DNA of 64,000 nucleotides. It comes from Candidatus Dichloromethanomonas elyunquensis (lineage in GTDB: Bacteria > Bacillota > Desulfitobacteriia > Desulfitobacteriales > Syntrophobotulaceae). The stretch covers positions 1 through 64,000 of the forward strand of contig LNDB01000004.1 of the NCBI GenBank assembly GCA_001515265.1, given 5' to 3'. Made by a program: the position numbers and the translations under genes. The notes under the pieces are model-generated. The model saw nothing but the letters and a program-made list of their open reading frames with translations, had not been told where the DNA came from and made no database searches. How positions within the stretch are numbered: position 1 is the first letter of the stretch; each line of letters begins with the position of its first letter. This document shows positions 16,525 to 24,318 of this stretch, one piece after another.

Positions 16525-17439
16525 CTACGTTGTTTGATTGAAAAATCTTTTGGCAAATTGCAGCCATAAACCTGCGGCATAGGACATGGAACGACCTCTT
16601 TTCCAAATAATAGACATGTTATGGATCACTTGCGGGTCAGTCAGCGGGATGGAGACAATACCCCGGGAATTTAATTCCCTGCAAAGCGTGCTCGGTAAAA
16701 ATGCTATTCCCAAGTTAGCGGCCACCGTTTGTGTCATAAGCTCAAATTGAGATGTTTCGAAAACAACGTTGGGAGAGAAGCCTTCATTTCTGCACTTATT
16801 GATAATCTCGTCATGGAGGCTGAATTCACTGCTATATAGGACAAATGACTCGTTGGACAGTGCTTTCAGCCCGATTGAAGGCAAACAGCTTAAGGGATTC
16901 CGGGAGGAGATAATCACAGACAAAGGGTCCCTGGCAAAAGAAAAAGAATCGAAATATTGAATATCCGGTACACTGCAGACTACCCCGACATCCAAAGTTC
17001 CGTCTTGAATATCCTGTGCGACTTTTTTGGAGCCGTGTTCAGAAAGATTGATTTCAATCTGCGGGTATTTCTTTTTAAATTCACCCAGCAGTTCAGCGAA
17101 AATGGTAGTACCGGTAATAGGAAGCAAGCCAATGGAAATCTTCCCTTTTTCTATCTTCGTTTTATTTTCAAACTCAGTTTTGAGATTTTGAAACATAATT
17201 ACAACCTGTTGGGCCTGGTCTAAAAAAACAGTACCGGTATCAGTTAATTGAACATATTTGGAAGTCCGGTTAAACAGAGCGGTTCCCAATTCTTCTTCCA
17301 AATCCTTAATCATTTTGCTGATAGTGGATTGGGATACATTGCACTTTCCAGCCGCTTTGCTGAAACTTTTTTGCCGGGCTACTTCCACAAAATACTCCAA
17401 ATGCCGGATATCAATGGCCAACACCTCCAAATACACCAA
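16525..17439 (-). CDS. LysR-family transcriptional regulator (CidR-like position)
   Basis: The N-terminus holds the LysR helix-turn-helix (SFSKAAGKCNVSQSTISKMIKDLE, abbreviated here to its core NVSQSTIS) and the rest is a periplasmic-binding-like effector domain. By location just upstream of lrgAB it is likely their regulator, as CidR is in Bacillus and Staphylococcus, but this is inferred. The start is uncertain: a GTG at 17439 has AAGGTG nine bases upstream, while the conserved part (DIRHLEYF) begins ten codons later. Confidence 0.88.
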   Translation of the reverse strand: MVYLEVLAIDIRHLEYFVEVARQKSFSKAAGKCNVSQSTISKMIKDLEEELGTALFNRTSKYVQLTDTGTVFLDQAQQVVIMFQNLKTEFENKTKIEKGKISIGLLPITGTTIFAELLGEFKKKYPQIEINLSEHGSKKVAQDIQDGTLDVGVVCSVPDIQYFDSFSFARDPLSVIISSRNPLSCLPSIGLKALSNESFVLYSSEFSLHDEIINKCRNEGFSPNVVFETSQFELMTQTVAANLGIAFLPSTLCRELNSRGIVSIPLTDPQVIHNMSIIWKRGRSMSYAAGLWLQFAKRFFNQTT

Positions 17440-17499
17440 ATATTACACCTTGGATACGTGTTATTATTATAAGACAAAATTGTTATTAATAATATGATA

Positions 17500-17535
17500 A
17501 AAGATAGCCGCCAACGAATGTTAGCAGCTATCTTT
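17500..17535 (-). terminator. terminator downstream of nfnB
   Basis: AAAGATAGC and GCTATCTTT with a further seven-base arm (two G-T pairs) make a 16-bp stem with a 4-base loop, followed on the minus strand by TATCATATT. It separates nfnB from lysR. Confidence 0.75.
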
Positions 17536-17577
17536 CAATTCAGGTCCCACGTTCTCTATAGGATGACTTAAAGATGC

Positions 17578-18966
17578 TTATTTGGTTTTCAGATACTCAT
17601 TGATCGAAGCGGCTGCGGTTTTTCCGGCACCCATGGCCAGAATAACGGTTGCTGCACCGGTAACAATATCTCCGCCGGCATATACACCGGGAATCGATGT
17701 AGCCATCGTGTTTTCATCCGCAGCGATATTACCGTGTTTATTAAGAGCCAATCCTTTGGTTGTCGTGGTAACCAAGGGGTTAGGTCCTTGGCCGATGGAT
17801 ACAACAACAGTTTGGACAGGAAGTTCAAACTCAGAACCTTCTATCGGAACCGGTTTGCGGCGGCCGCTGGCATCAGGCTCACCAAGTTCGTATCTCAGAC
17901 AAGTCATGCTCTTAACATTGCCGTTTTCATCACCGTTGATCTGAACAGGGTTAGTCAGAATTTTGAACTGAATTCCCTCTTCTTCAGCGTGATGAACTTC
18001 TTCGGCACGGGCAGGAAGCTCGGTCATAGAACGGCGGTATACAATGTAGACATCTTTCGCACCAAGACGGAGGGCCGTTCTGGCTGCGTCCATGGCAACG
18101 TTGCCGCCGCCGAGAACGGCTACTTGTTCCCCGACTTTAACCGGAGTTGCATTAGCCGGAAAATTATAAGCTTTCATCAGGTTGGATCTGGTTAAAAACT
18201 CATTAGCAGAATAAACACCGTTTAAATTCTCCCCAGGAATATTCATAAAGTATGGGAGACCTGCTCCGGTTCCGATAAATACAGCGTCATAGCCGCTTTC
18301 CATCAGTTCCTGAACAGATGTTACTTTACCTACTACTTGATTGACCAGGATCTCAACACCCATATCCTTCAAACTGCTGATTTCTTTTTGTACAATGGCT
18401 TTAGGAAGACGGAATTCAGGAATTCCATACATCAAGACGCCGCCGGCAACATGAAGCGCTTCGAAAACAGTCACTGCGTGACCTTCACGGGCCAATTCAG
18501 CCGCACAGGTCAGACCGGCAGGGCCGGCTCCGATAATAGCAACTTTCTTCCCGCTGGGAGTAGGTTTTGCAAATTTACCGGTTCCGTTAGCCATTTCGTA
18601 ATCTGCGACAAAACGTTCCAGACGGCCGATTGCAACGGATTCCCCTTTAATGCCAAGCAAACATTTGGACTCGCACTGTGATTCCTGCGGGCAGACACGT
18701 CCACAGACGGCGGGAAGGGTATTCTTCGTTTTGAGTATTTTAGCTGCTTCGAGGAATTCCCCTTCAGCGACTTTTTCAATGAATTGTGGGATACTGACGT
18801 TGACGGGACAACCTTCAACGCATTTCGGTTTTTTGCACTGAACACAGCGTTTGGCTTCTTCAATAGCAGTTTCTGTTGTATAGCCCAGAGCAACTTCACT
18901 AAAATTTTTTCCTCTGACAATAGGATCTTGACAGGGCATTTCATGACGTGGTGCTTTTGAAGCCAT
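17578..18966 (-). CDS. nfnB: NfnB, NADPH-binding subunit of bifurcating transhydrogenase
   Basis: The product is a glutamate-synthase small-subunit-like flavoprotein. It has cysteine clusters CVQCKKPKCVEGCP and CGRVCPQESQCESKC in the first 110 residues for two [4Fe-4S] clusters, then two dinucleotide folds (AIIGAGPAGLTCAAEL and AVLGGGNVAMDAART). Paired with NfnA it forms NADH-dependent ferredoxin:NADP oxidoreductase, which couples NADPH oxidation to ferredoxin and NAD reduction by electron bifurcation. AAAGGAGGG precedes the ATG at 18966, so the open frame up to 18996 is not used; 462 residues. It starts two bases after nfnA ends. Confidence 0.92.
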   Translation of the reverse strand: MASKAPRHEMPCQDPIVRGKNFSEVALGYTTETAIEEAKRCVQCKKPKCVEGCPVNVSIPQFIEKVAEGEFLEAAKILKTKNTLPAVCGRVCPQESQCESKCLLGIKGESVAIGRLERFVADYEMANGTGKFAKPTPSGKKVAIIGAGPAGLTCAAELAREGHAVTVFEALHVAGGVLMYGIPEFRLPKAIVQKEISSLKDMGVEILVNQVVGKVTSVQELMESGYDAVFIGTGAGLPYFMNIPGENLNGVYSANEFLTRSNLMKAYNFPANATPVKVGEQVAVLGGGNVAMDAARTALRLGAKDVYIVYRRSMTELPARAEEVHHAEEEGIQFKILTNPVQINGDENGNVKSMTCLRYELGEPDASGRRKPVPIEGSEFELPVQTVVVSIGQGPNPLVTTTTKGLALNKHGNIAADENTMATSIPGVYAGGDIVTGAATVILAMGAGKTAAASINEYLKTK

Positions 18967-18968
18967 CT

Positions 18969-19811
18969 CTATTTGCCCTCCTTTTCGCACTGACATTTAA
19001 CTTGATGATATGCAGCGGCTTCTTCATTGCGGAAAAAAACAGAACGCTTCATCGCCAGATCGAAATCCACTTTATGAGCATCAAATTCCGGTCCGTCTAC
19101 ACAGGCAAATTTAGTTTCTCCGCCAACATCTAAACGGCAAGCACCGCACATTCCCGTTCCGTCCACCATAACCGGGTTCATGCTGACAATGGTTTTAATT
19201 CCAAGCGGTCTGGTAAAGTTGGCAACGGATTTCATCATAATTACAGGTCCAATTGCCCAGATGGCATCAATCTTAACCCCTTTATCCAAGACGGATTGGA
19301 TCCCATGAGTGACAAAACCTTTCATCCCATAGGAACCGTCATCTGTTGTAATTACAACTTCATCACTGGCTGCTCTCATTTCTTCTTCAAGGATCAACAG
19401 TTCCTTGTTTCTGGCACCGAGAACAGAAATAACTTTATTGCCTGCCTCTTTTAAGCCGCGGGCAATCGGATGTACAGGAGCAATCCCCACACCGCCGCCT
19501 ACACATAAAACGGTACCGTAATTCTCAATCTCTGTAGCTTGTCCAAGAGGTCCTACGAAATCAATAAAAGCATCCCCCTCTTGCATTCTGGTAATGAGGG
19601 CAGATGAATAACCAACTTCTTGGATCACAATCGTGATTGTTCCTTTTTCAGAGCTGAAATCCATGATTGTCAAAGGAATTCTTTCTGAATCTTCATTCTG
19701 CCTTACGATGACAAACTCTCCCGGTTTGGCTTTTTGGGCGACAGCCGGTGCTGCGACTTCAAGTAAAACGATTGTGTCGGATAGCTGTCTTCTCTTCACT
19801 ACGCTGTACAC
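18969..19811 (-). CDS. nfnA: NfnA, FAD/NAD- and [2Fe-2S]-binding subunit
   Basis: The 280-residue product resembles dihydroorotate dehydrogenase electron-transfer subunit PyrK: an FAD-binding beta barrel with SERIPLTIMDF, an NAD domain with CVGGGVGIAPVHP, and a C-terminal [2Fe-2S] ligand set in MCGACRLDV with FACVDGPEF. The same fold is called SudB in sulfide dehydrogenase. The start is a GTG at 19811 after GGAGGAG. With nfnB it makes the NfnAB complex common in clostridia. Confidence 0.92.
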   Translation of the reverse strand: MYSVVKRRQLSDTIVLLEVAAPAVAQKAKPGEFVIVRQNEDSERIPLTIMDFSSEKGTITIVIQEVGYSSALITRMQEGDAFIDFVGPLGQATEIENYGTVLCVGGGVGIAPVHPIARGLKEAGNKVISVLGARNKELLILEEEMRAASDEVVITTDDGSYGMKGFVTHGIQSVLDKGVKIDAIWAIGPVIMMKSVANFTRPLGIKTIVSMNPVMVDGTGMCGACRLDVGGETKFACVDGPEFDAHKVDFDLAMKRSVFFRNEEAAAYHQVKCQCEKEGK

Positions 19812-19846
19812 TTTTACTCCTCCTCAGAAATTACAAAAATTAATGC

Positions 19847-19865
19847 AAAATTCGTCACGAATTTT
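19847..19865. promoter_or_regulatory. perfect palindrome in the nfnAB leader, possible operator
   Basis: AAAATTCG and CGAATTTT flank a 3-base centre, an 8+3+8 perfect inverted repeat between the promoter and the nfnA start. A related half, TATTCGTGAT, lies about 20 bases closer to the promoter. This placement would suit a repressor that blocks transcription. Confidence 0.45.
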
Positions 19866-19912
19866 TGTGACTAGAAAAGTTATTCGTGATAATAAAGCAA
19901 TACCCACCATAA

Positions 19913-19942
19913 ATATTACAAATTATTTAGGAAATCTGTCAA
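19913..19942 (-). promoter_or_regulatory. sigma-A type promoter of nfnAB
   Basis: On the minus strand TTGACA (19937-19942) is followed after 18 bases by TAATAT, or after 16 by TGTAAT. The start codon of nfnA is about 100 bases downstream. Confidence 0.65.
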
Positions 19943-19959
19943 GTGAAATAAATTTTTTG

Positions 19960-20913
19960 TTATGAATTCCTGTGCCCTAAGGCTTCTTGTGTCAGTATCG
20001 CTACACCCATGGCATTGTCGGAACACCATTCCGTTTTCGCCCAGAATAACCGTGAGCACTGACTTAATTTCCGTGCCAGTTCGGTTCTAATGTATTGGTT
20101 CGCCGATACTCCGCCAACAACAAGGATATTCTCCAAACCTGTTTCCTTTACCGCTTTTTCTAAAACTTTGGCAAGGGTCCTCACAATACATCCTTCTACA
20201 GCCCTGGCCAAATCTGAGGATCTTTTGTTCGCCTGTATCATTCTTTGAACTGCAGTCTCTACCCCTGAAAAACTCATTTCATAACCTTTCACGGAAGAAG
20301 GAAGCAGCGAAGCTGATCCCGGCGCGGCTTTCAACGCCAGCCTCTCTAATTCCTTACCCGCCGGGAAAGAAAGACCCATACTGACTCCTATGCGGTCAAT
20401 AAATTGACCTGCATGCAGGTCATTTGACTCTCCTAAAATCTGAAGATCATATCGCCCAGGCTCACTTTTTTTAACGATTAATACTTCTGTTGTACCGCCC
20501 GACAGATGTACGGCCAGAAATTCTTCAGCCATTAAACCTTCAGCGGACCGGATTCCGGCAGCCAAATGACCTTCTTGATGGCTTGTCTGAAATAATTTGA
20601 CCCTTAATGCTGCGGCGATCGAAGCAGCAATTGCCATTCCTGCGGTAAAAACAGGCATATAGGAACCGGAAACAGGTCTCGGAGCTGAACTTACCCCTAC
20701 TCCTTGGATTTCGGACCAATACGTGGACGGCATCATTGCTATGATCTCAGGAAGAACCTGTACATGCTGAAATAATGCTTCCGACTGTGCCAGTCCCCTC
20801 TCCCCTGCCGATACTTCCAGGAGACGGCGATATTCCCATACAACCTGTTTATTGTCATCCACGACAGCAGCAGATGAGGTATAAGCACTCGTATCGATCC
20901 CTAAAAACATCAT
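19960..20913 (-). CDS. TsaD/Kae1-family protein (probable second paralog)
   Basis: The 317-residue product has the ASKHA fold of TsaD: GIDTSAYTSSAAVVD at the N-terminus, HQEGHLAAG with the metal-binding histidines (near residue 112), SGGTTEVLIV, and VVGGVSANQYIR near the C-terminus. TsaD makes the t6A modification of tRNA with TsaB and TsaE. This protein is shorter than true TsaD (about 340) and its SAGERGLAQSEALFQH segment differs from the usual one; clostridia of this group often carry a second such gene. Neither TsaB nor TsaE is adjacent. Its ATG overlaps the nusB stop. Confidence 0.75.
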   Translation of the reverse strand: MMFLGIDTSAYTSSAAVVDDNKQVVWEYRRLLEVSAGERGLAQSEALFQHVQVLPEIIAMMPSTYWSEIQGVGVSSAPRPVSGSYMPVFTAGMAIAASIAAALRVKLFQTSHQEGHLAAGIRSAEGLMAEEFLAVHLSGGTTEVLIVKKSEPGRYDLQILGESNDLHAGQFIDRIGVSMGLSFPAGKELERLALKAAPGSASLLPSSVKGYEMSFSGVETAVQRMIQANKRSSDLARAVEGCIVRTLAKVLEKAVKETGLENILVVGGVSANQYIRTELARKLSQCSRLFWAKTEWCSDNAMGVAILTQEALGHRNS

Positions 20914-21350
20914 TCACCATTTCCCTTATGCTCTTTTTCCAATTTTTCAGAAGCATCCATCACTTTGTCTAAGATCCCGTTGATAAACCTGGCAGAATCT
21001 TCTCCCCCGAACCTTTTGGCTATTTCAATGGCTTCATTCAGAGTGACCTTCTGCGGTGTTTCCGGACAGTAGTTCATTTCATAGATAGCTAGACGCATGA
21101 GGTTCCTGTCTACAGTATTCATCCTGTCCAAGGCCCATTCGTGCGCAGTCCGGGAAATTTTCTGGTCAATGTCTTCTCTTTTCTCTATCGTTCCTATTAC
21201 CAATTGTTGGGTAAAACCCATGTTTTTTGCTGACACATTAAATTCAGCTGCCCAATTTTGAATAATTTCCTGGATATTTTGGGTTTCACCGGTTATATCA
21301 ATTTGGTAAAGAACCTGAAGTGCGGTTTCCCGCGCCAATCTCCTGCTCAT
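20910..21350 (-). CDS. nusB: transcription antitermination factor NusB
   Basis: The 146-residue all-helical protein matches NusB, beginning RRLARETALQVLYQID and ending with EAIEIAKRFGGEDSARFINGILD. NusB binds BoxA with NusE in rRNA antitermination. GGAGG is six bases before the ATG at 21350 (a TTG lies one codon earlier). It lies after the asp23 group, as in Bacillus. Confidence 0.95.
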   Translation of the reverse strand: MSRRLARETALQVLYQIDITGETQNIQEIIQNWAAEFNVSAKNMGFTQQLVIGTIEKREDIDQKISRTAHEWALDRMNTVDRNLMRLAIYEMNYCPETPQKVTLNEAIEIAKRFGGEDSARFINGILDKVMDASEKLEKEHKGNGE

Positions 21351-21383
21351 CAATTGCCTCCGCGCTGATTTTTCTAAAAGTTA

Positions 21384-21644
21384 TCATTTGCCCTTCAGTG
21401 TAATTGTATGTAACAGTTTCGTCAACCAGATCGGGAATTCTCCTTCATCCCACCAGCTTCCTACCGTGTAGCCGATGTAAGATAATCCCGCAAGCAAGAT
21501 GGTCTGCCAAAATCCAAAGATAATAATTGCCAGCGCAGTGGTAAAACCGATTGAAAAACCAATCAGCTTTCCGGGATGTTTTTCAAGACACCAGAAAAAA
21601 AAGTGATTTAGTTTTTCCCCGATTCTCCCCCAATGGTTGTTCAT
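21384..21644 (-). CDS. DUF2273 small membrane protein
   Basis: The 86-residue protein has two hydrophobic helices (about residues 27-43 and 45-62) and GSWWDEGEFP at the end, matching DUF2273 proteins found beside asp23 and amaP. These are thought to help anchor Asp23-type proteins at the membrane. Its ATG overlaps the amaP stop in an ATGA arrangement. Confidence 0.85.
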   Translation of the reverse strand: MNNHWGRIGEKLNHFFFWCLEKHPGKLIGFSIGFTTALAIIIFGFWQTILLAGLSYIGYTVGSWWDEGEFPIWLTKLLHTITLKGK

Positions 21645-22072
21645 TTTTTCTTTGCCGTAAAGTCCCAGCGTTGAGGACTGAGCAGCACTTTCACCTCTTT
21701 TACCCTTATTCCGGAATACTGTTCTATATCTCGGGTTACTGTGTCCCGGATTTTTTCAGAAATAAGTGAAGGTCCAACCCCTTCATCTAGCTGACATAAG
21801 ACGGATATTTCTATGCCGTCTTCTTTGGTCCGGATGAGGCTGCCGGACTTCCGTAATCCATCTATTCCTGATGCGCTCTGTTTGACAATGTCCTTTACAG
21901 CAACATGATTGATCCTTAATTCTCCGGACTTCAGCCTGAACATAAATGGTTTATGAAACGAAAACGGTTGGTTTCTCAATAATAAACAGAGCAATTTTTT
22001 CAAAGCGTTAATTTTCTTTAATCTCCTTAACCTCAGCCGTGTTCTTAAAAGCAATTCCCTGGATATGAACAT
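21641..22072 (-). CDS. amaP: AmaP-like alkaline-shock protein, apparently lacking the membrane anchor
   Basis: The C-terminal part (from about GELRINHVAVKDIVKQ to VKEVKVLLSP) matches the cytosolic domain of AmaP, the membrane anchor of Asp23. The usual two N-terminal helices are not visible. The ATG at 22072 lies inside asp23, so the true start is uncertain; a TTG near 22001 or an ATG at 21945 are alternatives, and the nearest AAGGAG is in the asp23 end. Either the anchor was lost or another protein (DUF2273) does the job. Confidence 0.6.
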   Translation of the reverse strand: MFISRELLLRTRLRLRRLKKINALKKLLCLLLRNQPFSFHKPFMFRLKSGELRINHVAVKDIVKQSASGIDGLRKSGSLIRTKEDGIEISVLCQLDEGVGPSLISEKIRDTVTRDIEQYSGIRVKEVKVLLSPQRWDFTAKKK

Positions 22073-22397
22073 TAATTGCCAATACCGACAACCCTGTCAT
22101 TCCTTCGATGGCTTCTTTCACCGCTTCCTGTACTTTTTGGGCGACATCAGGAATTGACACCCCGTAATCCACTGCCAGGAACAAATCAACTGCAGCTTCA
22201 TTTTCGCCGACCTCTACTTTGATTCCCTTAGAAACGTTTTTGCTTCTACCCAGCATATTCGCTAAGTCTCCGACAAACCCGCCGCTCATTTCCGCTACCC
22301 CTTCAACTTCGGAAGCAGCCATCCCGGCGATTACTTCTACAACTTCATCGGCAATCCTAACCGAACCGATCGGGTTTTCTGTTCTGCTATTTTCCAT
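22008..22397 (-). CDS. asp23: Asp23/Gls24 family envelope stress protein
   Basis: The 129-residue product starts GSVRIADEVVEVIAGMAASEVEGVAEM and continues with VDLFLAVDYGVSIPDVAQKVQ, the Asp23/YloU pattern. These cytosolic proteins form a layer under the membrane and respond to cell-envelope stress. It is the first gene of the asp23-amaP-DUF2273-nusB group and follows the spoIIIA operon by about 100 bases. Confidence 0.92.
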   Translation of the reverse strand: MENSRTENPIGSVRIADEVVEVIAGMAASEVEGVAEMSGGFVGDLANMLGRSKNVSKGIKVEVGENEAAVDLFLAVDYGVSIPDVAQKVQEAVKEAIEGMTGLSVLAINVHIQGIAFKNTAEVKEIKEN

Positions 22398-22496
22398 TAT
22401 CTATTACACCTCATCTGATTTTTCCAGCTATAACCTCATTTTTATTATATCAGAATACCCGGCTACAGCAAGTACCCGGCCATTTCAGTCCTGTGA

Positions 22497-23051
22497 CTAT
22501 GCTCTCGCCGCTACCTGAATATTGTCTGCAGAAAAACCCGTAACGTCAGCCGCAATTTTTTTAATAATATATATTTCCCGCAGCGTGAGCTGCTGTGCCA
22601 AAACGGTTATAGAAGCTTTTTGGGGATTGACCTCGCATACAACATCTTTAAAACCCTTCATTTTAATCACATTTTCAATTTCTCCTTCTTTGCTGACCTT
22701 ATTACTCAGCTCCAGCCAGCGCTGTTGGGCTTGTTCCCGTGTTTGCCGGATATCGGATTCCAGGAGAAGCCGGAGCATGTCCTTGTTCTCTTGGCGGAAC
22801 TGCTCTCTCTTAATCCGGTAATTCACATAATAGTTTTGTCCTGTATCATCGGTTAAATCAATGATCTCGGAGGAAAACCCGATCTCCTTTTCACCTGAAG
22901 CCATATCCACGATAATTTCATCGGGCCGCGTATTTCCGTTTATTTTTCCCATTGCCATGATATCCTTATCTTTGAGATTCATTGCAATGAAACCGGCGCA
23001 TCCCAGCCCCAACACCAGGCCTATGGATAGAATCACTTTCTTCCTTTCCAC
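22497..23051 (-). CDS. spoIIIAH: SpoIIIAH, forespore channel ring protein
   Basis: SpoIIIAH is made in the mother cell, is anchored by one N-terminal helix (about residues 7-24) and forms a ring with SpoIIQ across the intermembrane space; its C-terminal YscJ/FliF-like domain (about 90-184, ending TGFSADNIQVAARA) is present. It starts with a GTG at 23051, just after the spoIIIAG stop. At 184 residues it is a little shorter than the Bacillus protein (218). It is the last gene of the eight-gene operon. Confidence 0.93.
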   Translation of the reverse strand: MERKKVILSIGLVLGLGCAGFIAMNLKDKDIMAMGKINGNTRPDEIIVDMASGEKEIGFSSEIIDLTDDTGQNYYVNYRIKREQFRQENKDMLRLLLESDIRQTREQAQQRWLELSNKVSKEGEIENVIKMKGFKDVVCEVNPQKASITVLAQQLTLREIYIIKKIAADVTGFSADNIQVAARA

Positions 23052-23609
23052 TTATACCCCTCCCATAGGCGCAACACTAACTTTTGCCGGCGGAATATTG
23101 AGGAGCGTTTTCACTGCTTCAAAAATTTGTTCCTTAATTTTGGGATCACTAGCCCCCTGGGCTATGATAAGAACACCATCTACCTGAGGCCGTTGTTCAA
23201 CGACAATCAAAGGATTGGTATTTCCTGAGATGACAATATTGGTGGTTATCGTATCCTCTACGGTTTCCCGGGTGCCGCCGTCCTTATCTGTTTCCTTTGA
23301 AGATTTTTTCGATGTGCTCTCATTTTTCGCAAATTCTTTCCTCAGACCGGAAGTATAAGTCACAAGTACTTTTGTTTTTCCAACTCCTTTAATACTTTCC
23401 AAACTTGTGGAGATTTTTTCTTCCAGATTTTTTTCTAAGGAAGAAATACCCGAGTTGTCTGCAGGAGCAGATACAGTATTTCCTTCGGTTTTCAGGGAAA
23501 GCTTTGCCGGATTATCTTTGGCAGTATAAATAAATATCCCTGCAACCACAATTAATAAAACGACCGACAATACTATTTTTTCAGTAAATCCTTCCTTGAA
23601 AAAACCCAT
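23052..23609 (-). CDS. spoIIIAG: SpoIIIAG, channel ring protein
   Basis: A single N-terminal membrane helix (about residues 12-28) is followed by a RBM-type domain with KVLVTYTSGLRKEF and the conserved end GVLIIAQGASDPKIKEQIFEAVKTLL (core VLIIAQGA). SpoIIIAG forms the large ring in the feeding-tube channel between mother cell and forespore. It lies between spoIIIAF and spoIIIAH. Confidence 0.93.
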   Translation of the reverse strand: MGFFKEGFTEKIVLSVVLLIVVAGIFIYTAKDNPAKLSLKTEGNTVSAPADNSGISSLEKNLEEKISTSLESIKGVGKTKVLVTYTSGLRKEFAKNESTSKKSSKETDKDGGTRETVEDTITTNIVISGNTNPLIVVEQRPQVDGVLIIAQGASDPKIKEQIFEAVKTLLNIPPAKVSVAPMGGV

Positions 23610-23684
23610 TATTTTCCCTCCTCGAAAATGTCTTGCTGGCTTGCCGCAGCGGTATGAAAACTGTTATTATTCCTTACTTATTCT

Positions 23685-24284
23685 TTACGTTTTTTCTCGC
23701 ACTGTGATGACGTCTTCCGGTATCTGCATAAGAGACGAAACCTGTTTTTTGATCTGCTGGGCTTTGCCGGAATCAGAAATATTACCTTTTTTGCCGGGGT
23801 CCCCTCCGATAATGACAGGTTCAACTGGATTAACCGGGATAATAGTCCCCGTTTTTTCACTATATAAGATGTTGATTTTCAGAATTCTGGGATAATCGTT
23901 AAATCCATCTTCATCTTTTTCCAGTGTAATATTTACCTCAGAACCGGCAACTCCATCGATGGTTCCGACCAAAGCCTGAATCTGGCTGACCAGAATTTTT
24001 TGATACTGTTCTCTTACTGCTGATTTTCCTGCTTCCGCCGGGTTGCCTCCTGGGGCAAGAACGGGCAGATCTGCGGAAGAGACTTCGATCCAGGCCGGAA
24101 TCGTATTGGTAAAATCCCAGCTCATAAAACCCGCCAGAGGATGAAGGACAGCTGCGATCACAAATAACCCCATCACCAACTGGACAAAACCTCGCATTGA
24201 CTTATTGGGAAGAAGCATTTCCAAAAATGTGGCTAAAAGAAGTATAAAGGCCAAATTTCTTATTAATGCTTTTAAACCTTCCAT
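23685..24284 (-). CDS. spoIIIAF: SpoIIIAF, sporulation channel protein
   Basis: The 199-residue product has two N-terminal membrane helices (about residues 9-26 and 34-52) and a soluble C-terminal RBM-like domain with INILYSEKTGTIIPV. Position between spoIIIAE and spoIIIAG and topology identify it. It follows spoIIIAE by 34 bases. The ring-forming domain belongs to the same family as SpoIIIAG. Confidence 0.9.
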   Translation of the reverse strand: MEGLKALIRNLAFILLLATFLEMLLPNKSMRGFVQLVMGLFVIAAVLHPLAGFMSWDFTNTIPAWIEVSSADLPVLAPGGNPAEAGKSAVREQYQKILVSQIQALVGTIDGVAGSEVNITLEKDEDGFNDYPRILKINILYSEKTGTIIPVNPVEPVIIGGDPGKKGNISDSGKAQQIKKQVSSLMQIPEDVITVREKT

Positions 24285-24318
24285 CGTTCCACCCCGAGTA
24301 TTTTCTTCTTACCATCGC

